From DATFRY01 sp035489015 (GTDB lineage Bacteria; Myxococcota_A; Polyangia; Haliangiales; Haliangiaceae): a stretch of 64,000 nucleotides of DNA. Position numbers and translations under genes: made by a program. This document shows, one piece after another, positions 59,107-64,000 of the stretch (positions are counted from its first letter, which is position 1; every line of letters begins with the position of its first letter). The stretch covers positions 34,313 through 98,312 of the forward strand of contig DATHKR010000056.1 in assembly GCA_035489015.1 (NCBI GenBank), in the 5' to 3' direction. The notes below the pieces were generated by a model that did no database searches, was not told the DNA's origin, and saw nothing but the letters and a program-made list of their open reading frames with translations.

Positions 59107-59145
59107 GCGGACACGTGTCCGCTCGCCGGCGGACAGCTGTCACGC
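59107..59145 (-). promoter_or_regulatory. Tandem palindromes, likely enhancer sites for the NtrC-type activator
   Basis: GCGGACACGTGTCCGC (59107-59122) is a perfect 16-bp palindrome. A related site with core GGACAGCTGTC lies at 59131-59141. Both share GGACA-NN-TGTC, and their centres (59114.5 and 59136.5) are 22 bp apart, two helical turns. They are about 98-132 bases upstream of the predicted sigma-54 start, the usual enhancer distance. Confidence 0.62.
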
Positions 59146-59177
59146 GATGTCCGGTCGCGCGACCGCCGGTCCGACGG

Positions 59178-59885
59178 TCACGGGCTCTGGGTCGTCTCGC
59201 TCTCCCACTCGGGATCGAAGTCGCGGTCGATGGAGGCGAGCTCGTCGACCTGCTCGCGCTCGCGCTGGGTCATGAGCGCGGCCACGTCCTCCTCCGACAC
59301 CGGCCAGAAGTCGCGATAGCACGATCGGATCGCGACCTGTTCGTCCCCCGACTCGAGGCAGACGACGCAGTCGAAGTCCGGCTCAAGCTCCTCGACGACC
59401 GCGAGCGAGCCGACCGGAACCGCGAGCACGATCTCGCTCGGCTGGCGGGCCTGGATCGATCTCGCCGCCGCCCGGATGGAGGCGCCGGTGACGATGCCGT
59501 CGTCCACCAGGATGACGACCCGACCGCGCATGTCGACCGGCGGGCCGCCGCGCATCACGCGCACCAGCCGCTCGACCTTGGTCGCCTCCTGCACCACCTG
59601 AAGGGCGATGAGCAGCTCGGGCAGCGCGAGGCGAGCGATGAGCCCCTTGTTGAGCGCCACCGCGCCGTCCTCGGAGACGGCGCCCAGCGTCATCTCCGGC
59701 TCCTCGGGGGCGTGAATGCGGCGGGTGATCCAGACCTCCAGCGGGGCACCCAGCGCCCGCGCGATCTCCGACGCCACCGCCACCCCCCCGCGGGCCAGTC
59801 CGACGACGACGGGCTGCGGATGGCGATACGATTCCAGCAGCACAGCGAGCTGGCGACCGGCGGCGCAACGATCCGCAAAAGTCAT
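59178..59885 (-). CDS. Phosphoribosyltransferase-family protein
   Basis: A 235-residue protein of the type I PRTase fold. It begins with TFADRCAAGRQLAVLLESYR and then VVVGLARGGVAVASEIARAL, the flexible-loop region. ITRRIHAPEEPEMTLGAV carries an Arg/His-rich segment, and the PRPP-binding loop is VVILVDDGIVTGASI (about 125-139). This subgroup often sits with dienelactone hydrolase or stress genes, but none is here, and its true substrate is unknown. ATG at 59885 has GGAGG 4 bases upstream, a strong ribosome-binding site. An ATG at 59909 in frame would put that site inside the coding sequence. It has an acidic C-terminal tail (DRDFDPEWESETTQ). Confidence 0.8.
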   Translation of the reverse strand: MTFADRCAAGRQLAVLLESYRHPQPVVVGLARGGVAVASEIARALGAPLEVWITRRIHAPEEPEMTLGAVSEDGAVALNKGLIARLALPELLIALQVVQEATKVERLVRVMRGGPPVDMRGRVVILVDDGIVTGASIRAAARSIQARQPSEIVLAVPVGSLAVVEELEPDFDCVVCLESGDEQVAIRSCYRDFWPVSEEDVAALMTQREREQVDELASIDRDFDPEWESETTQSP

Positions 59886-60713
59886 AATCCTCCGTTCTTC
59901 ATGATCCATGCCGAGAGGAACCCTGCCCTTTCGCCGGTTCCTCGGCGCTGGGCGCGATCGAACTGCGCAATCTGTGCGGCGCGATCGGCGCCCGACGAGC
60001 GCCCTCGCGTGCCGCGCACCGTCGAGGGGTCCTCCCCGTGCGATACGCGATGCGATCGGCAACCGCCACCGCTCGATCCGGTCGACGGTGATGACCCGCG
60101 GCCCGACAGCGGACGACTGCACTCCCCGGTCCATGTTCGCGCGCCGGGCACGTGGGCGCGTCGGCGGCCGTGTGGGTCGATGCCCGACGGCGCGCGCGGC
60201 GCTCAGCACTCTCCGCGTTAGTTTGGTGAGACCGTCTGTCGATCACTCGACCCGCGGGGTGATGAGGTGTCGTCGTCAGGTTCGTTCTCGGGATCGCGCT
60301 CGTCGACGCCGCATTGTCCGGCCACAACCGCTCCACCGAAAGGGCGGCCGACACCGCGTCGCGCCGGACCTGGAGCGCGGACTCGATGCTCCGAATCCGC
60401 CGACGAGCGAGCTCGATCCGCGTCGGGTGCTCACCCTTTCGACCCCGCAGATGTTGCGGCATCCGCGCACCGACGCGCACCGATGTCGCAAGTTGCCGCG
60501 GCCCGGCGGGTGCAGGGCCAAGCGCCGTGTCTGCGACCGATCCGACAGATGATTCACCCCGAAAGGGCGCGGCGCGCGCTCGACGTATGCGCGAACGGCT
60601 TTCGCCACGTGCGCACTATTTTCGCAACGAGCCCGTCAGGGAGGCTGCTGACTGACGGAAATTGCACGATCCCGCCGGGCGCGAAGACTGCAAGACAGGG
60701 GGACAGAGGTCAC
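59886..60713. other. 828-base region without a recognised gene
   Basis: Open frames on both strands here are Arg/Pro-rich with no family signal or start context. No RNA gene, riboswitch or repeat was recognised. It is the longest noncoding-looking stretch in the window and separates divergent transcription units, so promoters for both are expected. A small RNA or a decayed gene cannot be excluded by eye. Confidence 0.45.
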
Positions 60714-61154
60714 ATGGTACCCGGATCTGCCCCAACACTCCGCATCCTCATCGCCACCGGCGATGCGCTCGCCGGGCGTTTCCTGGCCGAGCAAGTTCGC
60801 CGGGCGGGACACCATCCCGTCCTCGCCACCGACGGTTCAGACGTGCTCGAGTGGTTCGAGCGCGAGGCTGACCGGCCTCATTCCCTCGATCTCGCCATCC
60901 TCGACGCGGACCTGCCCGGCTACCCCGGCGTCGCGCTGGCGGCATGCGCTCGCAACAACGCGCTCGCCCTCCCGCTCATCCTGGTCGACAGCGACCGGGT
61001 GAGGCTGGGGGCCGAGCTGCTGGGCCGGCTCGGCCTGCTGGGCATCCTCCCGATGCCTGTCGACGCCGACCAGTTCCGGGCGCTGCTCGACGACATCACG
61101 AGGCCGCGCTTCGCGCGCGGCACGAACGCCGGCTTCGGCCCGCCGGCGCTCTAG
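60714..61154 (+). CDS. Receiver-like (CheY-fold) protein with altered active site
   Basis: A 146-residue single-domain protein with the receiver layout. It begins LRILIATGDALAGRFLAEQV where a canonical receiver has an Asp-Asp pair; here the acidic patch reads ATGD, with only one Asp. LAILDADLPGYPG supplies an Asp at the phosphoacceptor position with the following Pro-Gly. LILVDSD takes the place of the usual Thr/Ser, and LPMPVDADQF lacks the conserved Lys before Pro. The missing acidic and Lys residues suggest weak or no phosphorylation, so it may be a pseudo-receiver. ATG at 60714 follows an AGAGGT sequence. No kinase is adjacent. Confidence 0.7.
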   Translation: MVPGSAPTLRILIATGDALAGRFLAEQVRRAGHHPVLATDGSDVLEWFEREADRPHSLDLAILDADLPGYPGVALAACARNNALALPLILVDSDRVRLGAELLGRLGLLGILPMPVDADQFRALLDDITRPRFARGTNAGFGPPAL

Positions 61155-61177
61155 AAAATCACCGAGGCTGGCCGGCG

Positions 61178-61441
61178 CTAGTCGAGCGACTCGACGCCGA
61201 CCTCGTCGACGTAGCACCAGGCCCAGGTCTCACCCGGCTCGAGCGAGGTGACCACCGGGTGCTTGGTCGCGTGGTAGTGCTTGGTCGCGTGCTTGTTCTT
61301 CGACGAGTCGCAGCAGCCGACGTGGCCGCAGGTCATGCACAGGCGGAGGTGGACCCAGGTGTCCCCGGTCCGCAGGCATTCCTCGCAGCCTCGGGCGCGC
61401 GGCTCGACGGGCTTCACTCGATCGAGATGGGAGCAGCTCAT
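61178..61441 (-). CDS. UBP-type zinc-finger protein
   Basis: An 87-residue protein that is a single ZnF-UBP domain. The Cys/His ligands appear as CSH near the N-terminus (Cys3, His5), Cys19 and Cys22 (GCEECLRTG), Cys35 and Cys38 (LCMTCGHVGCCD) and His residues at 51, 55 and 61 (KHATKHYHATKHPV). The C-terminal ETWAWCYVDE strand is typical. In eukaryotes this domain binds the free C-terminus of ubiquitin. Its role in bacteria, where ubiquitin is absent, is unknown. ATG at 61441 is at the start of the domain. It overlaps no other gene and lies 23 bases from the receiver-like gene, convergent with it. Confidence 0.85.
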   Translation of the reverse strand: MSCSHLDRVKPVEPRARGCEECLRTGDTWVHLRLCMTCGHVGCCDSSKNKHATKHYHATKHPVVTSLEPGETWAWCYVDEVGVESLD

Positions 61442-61608
61442 GGCGTTCCCGGATCATGCGGCGCGGACCGGCACCGGTCCAGCGGCGGCTCCGCAGCCGG
61501 CCAGAGCGCGAGCGGAGACGACCCAGAGGGAACAATCGCCCCCCGACCGGCGTCTTCACCGCTCGCGCGCGCCGGAAGGCCGCCCGGCGCGAAGGCCCGG
61601 AGAGGCTC

Positions 61609-62616
61609 ATGCACCGCTCGCGTCTCGCGCTCGTCGTCGATGAACTTCAGGCTCTGATCGCTGCTACGGCTCGCCGGGCGCGCGTGGCGGTCGTGGCGGT
61701 CGTGGCGCTCGTGGCGGTCGTGGCGCTCGTGGCCGCGGTCGCCGGCTGCTCGTCGGGGGAGACCGCCAGGCCGGCGAGCGCGGCCGCTCCGGTGGCGACG
61801 GCGGCGGCCACGGCGGCGGCGGCATCGGCGGCGGCATCGGCGCAGACGCCCGGCGAGACCGGGGCGGAAGCCCCGACCCCCGGCGGCCCGGCCTGGGTCC
61901 AGCTCCTGACCCACGAGCAGCGACGGGCGACCGCGTTCTACGCCCACCTGTTTCACTGGACCACCAGGCCGCACCGGTGGCAGTCCTCGACCGTCCCGAT
62001 CCTGGCCCGCGCCGGCCAGCCATTCGGGCGCATCTGGCCGCTCGAGGACGTCGACGGCCCGACCAGCGAGTGGGCCTGCTTCTGGCCGGTGCCCGACATC
62101 GGATCAGCCGCCCAGGCCGCCCGCGCCGCCGGCGGAAGGACGATGGTCGAGCCGTACGATCTCCTCGGCCTGGGCCCCACCGCGGTCGTCGGCGACGCCT
62201 CGGACCACGCCGTCCCGATCATGGCCCCGGCCGGCGCCGACGGCGAAACGAGCGGCGAACGCCAGACCGGCGAGGGCCAGGTCGCCTTCTGCGAGTCCCT
62301 GTCGGCCGAGCCGGCCGAGACCGCCCGCTTCCTGGCCGCCGTCACCGGCTACACCGCGGACCAGCCCGACGGTATCCATCATCAGGTCCTGCTTCGCGCA
62401 GGCGCCCAGGTGCGAGCCGTCGTGTCCCTTCGGGGCCGCAAGTCCGCGCGCGGCTGGATGCCGTACGTCCGCGTCACCGACGTCGACCGCACCGCCTCCC
62501 GAGCCCGCAAGCTGGGCGGCGCGATCCTGGCCCCGCCGACCAACCGCGCCGGCCTCGGCCGGGTCGCCGTGCTGGCCGATCCAGCCGGAGCGGCGTTCGG
62601 CGTGGTCGAGCTCTGA
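61609..62616 (+). CDS. Lipoprotein with two VOC (glyoxalase-fold) modules
   Basis: A 335-residue protein. The N-terminus has a hydrophobic stretch of Val/Ala repeats (VAVVALVAVVALVAAVAGC) that ends in a clear lipobox (AVAGCSS). A long Ala/Thr/Pro spacer and two VOC-type modules follow. Module 1 begins WVQLLTHEQRRATAFYAHLF and module 2 begins CESLSAEPAETARFLAAVTG, the betaalphabetabetabeta layout of glyoxalase/bleomycin-resistance proteins. VOC proteins bind metal-activated small molecules, and a surface-anchored one is uncommon. ATG at 61609 has AGAGG upstream and begins the signal peptide properly. The metal ligands cannot be assigned by eye. Confidence 0.7.
   Translation: MHRSRLALVVDELQALIAATARRARVAVVAVVALVAVVALVAAVAGCSSGETARPASAAAPVATAAATAAAASAAASAQTPGETGAEAPTPGGPAWVQLLTHEQRRATAFYAHLFHWTTRPHRWQSSTVPILARAGQPFGRIWPLEDVDGPTSEWACFWPVPDIGSAAQAARAAGGRTMVEPYDLLGLGPTAVVGDASDHAVPIMAPAGADGETSGERQTGEGQVAFCESLSAEPAETARFLAAVTGYTADQPDGIHHQVLLRAGAQVRAVVSLRGRKSARGWMPYVRVTDVDRTASRARKLGGAILAPPTNRAGLGRVAVLADPAGAAFGVVEL
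61684..61728 (+). repeat. Five 9-bp tandem units in the lipoprotein signal peptide
   Basis: GTGGCGGTC and GTGGCGCTC alternate over five units and encode Val-Ala-Val or Val-Ala-Leu, the hydrophobic core of the signal peptide. Changes in copy number would lengthen or shorten the signal peptide. Confidence 0.8.
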
Positions 62617-62695
62617 CGATCCGATGGCCGGCGAGGTCCGACGAGAAGCCCGAACCCGGCACCGGCGACGAACATCCATGAGGCGCGCGTCGACC

Positions 62696-62755
62696 GCATC
62701 CGCCTCGAGCGCGCCGACATCGACCGGCGTCGACCGCGGCCCGGCGATGCCGGCA
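62696..62755. repeat. Direct repeat copy 1 (about 60 bp)
   Basis: A segment starting GCATCCGCCTCGAGCGCGCC is closely repeated at 62928-62987, 232 bases away in the same direction. Copy 1 is on the far side of the stop at 62762 and encodes, in the minus frame, GALEADAV before diverging. Confidence 0.7.
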
Positions 62756-62927
62756 GCCGCCTCACCCCCTCGCCTCGGCGAAGCGCGACGCGTACACCGT
62801 ACGGTGAAGCACGCCGAACGCCTGGCGGAGTAGATCCTCGATCTCCGTCGGGCCCGATCCAGCCGCCGCCGTGACCGCCGCGCGCGCGTGGGCCGGCGCG
62901 ACGCCGAGGCGGCAGAGGGCGCCGATG

Positions 62928-62987
62928 GCATCCGCCTCGAGCGCGCCGACATCGACCGGCGACGACCGCGACCGGGAGATGCCAGGC
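62928..62987. repeat. Direct repeat copy 2 (about 60 bp)
   Basis: The partner of the segment at 62696-62755, lying inside the HNH-family remnant and encoding the same GALEADA stretch of its C-terminal domain. Confidence 0.7.
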
Positions 62988-63069
62988 AATCGGGCGCCTG
63001 CTGCGACGCGGTCACTGGCGGCGGAGGGATCGACTGCGAAGCGGTGGGTGCCGCGTGACCCGCACGACC

Positions 63070-63093
63070 CGCGTGACCCACGTGGGTCACGCG
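63070..63093. repeat. 24-bp perfect palindrome inside the HNH-family remnant
   Basis: The sequence is centred on CACGTG and has arms CGCGTGACCCAC and its complement. It lies between direct repeats of GCGTGACCC upstream and GCGTGA downstream. It may form a cruciform and marks the place where the HNH nuclease core would be expected. Confidence 0.7.
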
Positions 63094-64000
63094 CGTGATC
63101 GCGGTGGCCGCGACCTCGTCGCTCCGGGCGGCGGCCGCGTCGCCGACGCCCTCGTCGGCGACCGTGCGGCCGGCTCGATCGCGGCTCACGTCGGTGACCG
63201 GCGGGATCACCTGCGCGTCGCAGCAGGCGGCCTCGACCACAGGGGCATCGACCGCGAATATCTGCCCGGCGCCGTCGCGGGTGCCGCGGTCACACCGGGG
63301 GCACACGGTCATCGCCACCTGGTAGGCGGCGCGGCCTGCCTCGCGCGGGCCGCCGAGCGCGTAGTGGGCGAGCATCCGCACGGCCTCGTCGTCGTCCAGC
63401 GAGTGGCCCGCGTCGAGCTCGATCTGCCTCCTGGCGTCGCGGAATGCGGACAGCGCGTCGGCCGACACCTCGAGCCGAAGCACGTGCCGCCTCGCCCGCG
63501 GGTCTGGCGGATCCTCCGGCCGATCACCAGGCCGCCGCCCCGAGACCATCTCCTCGATCTCGCGCAGCGTCCTGCCCCGCGCCGCGGCGATCCATCCGGC
63601 ACAGGTGTCCTCCCGAGTGACGCGGGTGAGCTCGCGGACCGCCGACCAGGAAAACACGCCCGCCGCCAGCGCATCGCCAAGCGCCGGCAGCCCCACCAGC
63701 GCCTCGGCCACACGCAATCGCTCGCGGCCATGGCGCGGCCCGTAGCCGAAGAGGTGCTCCAGGTACTCCAGAAACGAGCCATAGCCGAGCGGCTCATGCA
63801 CCCGCACCCGCTTGCCCTCCACCAACCAGCGCGCCTCCTCGGCGTCATGCTCGCAGCGGCTGGCGGCCAGGCGCGTCAGCTCGCCGTGCACTCTCTTCCA
63901 CCCCATCCCATCCATGTTCGTTCCCATAGCACGGGGTTTTCGGCCCCACCCAGCCGCACCAGGCGCCACGAACATCGCCGTCGACACCGTCGAAAAACCC

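Larger units (their letters stand above)
62762..63927 (-). pseudogene. Remnant of an HNH/DUF222-like endonuclease-family gene
   Basis: Reading inward from ATG at 63927, the first approximately 310 codons look like the N-terminal region of myxobacterial HNH-family proteins. This includes GELTRLAASRCEHDAEEARW, GYGSFLEYLEHLFGYG, RLRVAEALVGLPALGDALA and VCPRCDRG with ACCDAQV. The nuclease core that normally follows, a Cys/His-rich HNH motif, is not seen. Instead there is a Thr/His/Gly-rich stretch, after which the frame becomes Arg-rich. In another frame from 62989 to 62762 a conserved helical C-terminus appears (VDVGALEADAIGALCRLG, then IEDLLRQAFGVLHR), resembling a RuvA-like tail. This suggests loss of the HNH part and a frameshift. 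The window ends just beyond the start. Confidence 0.55.

Noticed and set aside
62104..62761. Continuation of the HNH-family frame beyond the tail
   Set aside because: It would run antisense through the VOC lipoprotein, and its sequence there has no family features. It is treated as read-through of a broken frame.

Overview
The window is about 64 kb of very high-GC bacterial DNA (visibly around 70% or more; not computed) with short intergenic gaps and many 1-4 base gene overlaps. The dense set of sensor kinases, a chemosensory operon, a sigma-54 activator, GspC, a multi-domain TPR protein and an HNH-family protein suggest a myxobacterium-like member of the Myxococcota. That placement is inferred from gene content, not from a marker gene.

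Layout. 1-5.2 kb: a partial HEAT-like gene, a GNAT acyltransferase, a putative lipoprotein, a polysaccharide deacetylase, and a porin plus periplasmic binding protein that lead into a hybrid kinase. 5.2-20.5 kb: a sensory block. It holds a membrane hybrid kinase, a convergent three-gene kinase/receiver operon, and a seven-gene chemosensory operon (cheW, cheR, cheW, MCP, cheA, cheB, triple-receiver kinase) whose genes mostly overlap through TTGA, GTGA or ATGA junctions. 20.5-34.2 kb: a TerB-like protein, a TetR regulator with a large palindrome over its start codon, a GspC homologue and a copper/metal block (P1B ATPase, TonB-dependent receptor, His-rich membrane protein, TolC-like lipoprotein, multicopper oxidase). 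34.3-40.3 kb: one 2009-residue TPR protein. 40.3-49.9 kb: a minus-strand cluster for form I aerobic carbon monoxide dehydrogenase. It has coxL with the AYRCSFR signature, coxS, coxM, coxG, coxE, coxD, an XdhC-YHS fusion, a mocA-type cytidylyltransferase and a two-gene split XdhC/CoxI. A divergent sufS-sufU pair lies next to it.

51.6-59.2 kb: a MacA-like adaptor, an ABC ATPase and two permeases, followed in the same operon by an NtrC-type activator and its kinase. A well-formed sigma-54 promoter precedes the operon, and two related palindromes 22 bp apart lie about 100-130 bp upstream of it. This looks like a self-regulating exporter circuit and is the best-supported regulatory observation in the window. 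59.2-64 kb: a phosphoribosyltransferase, a receiver-like protein, a UBP zinc finger, a VOC-domain lipoprotein, and a decayed HNH-family gene with a frame break and a duplicated segment.

Together the genes suggest an environmentally responsive organism able to oxidise CO as an energy supplement and to handle copper. Several genes have a TANNNT element 5-8 bases before the start codon, a pattern expected for leaderless transcripts. No rRNA, tRNA, CRISPR array, insertion sequence or prophage was recognised.
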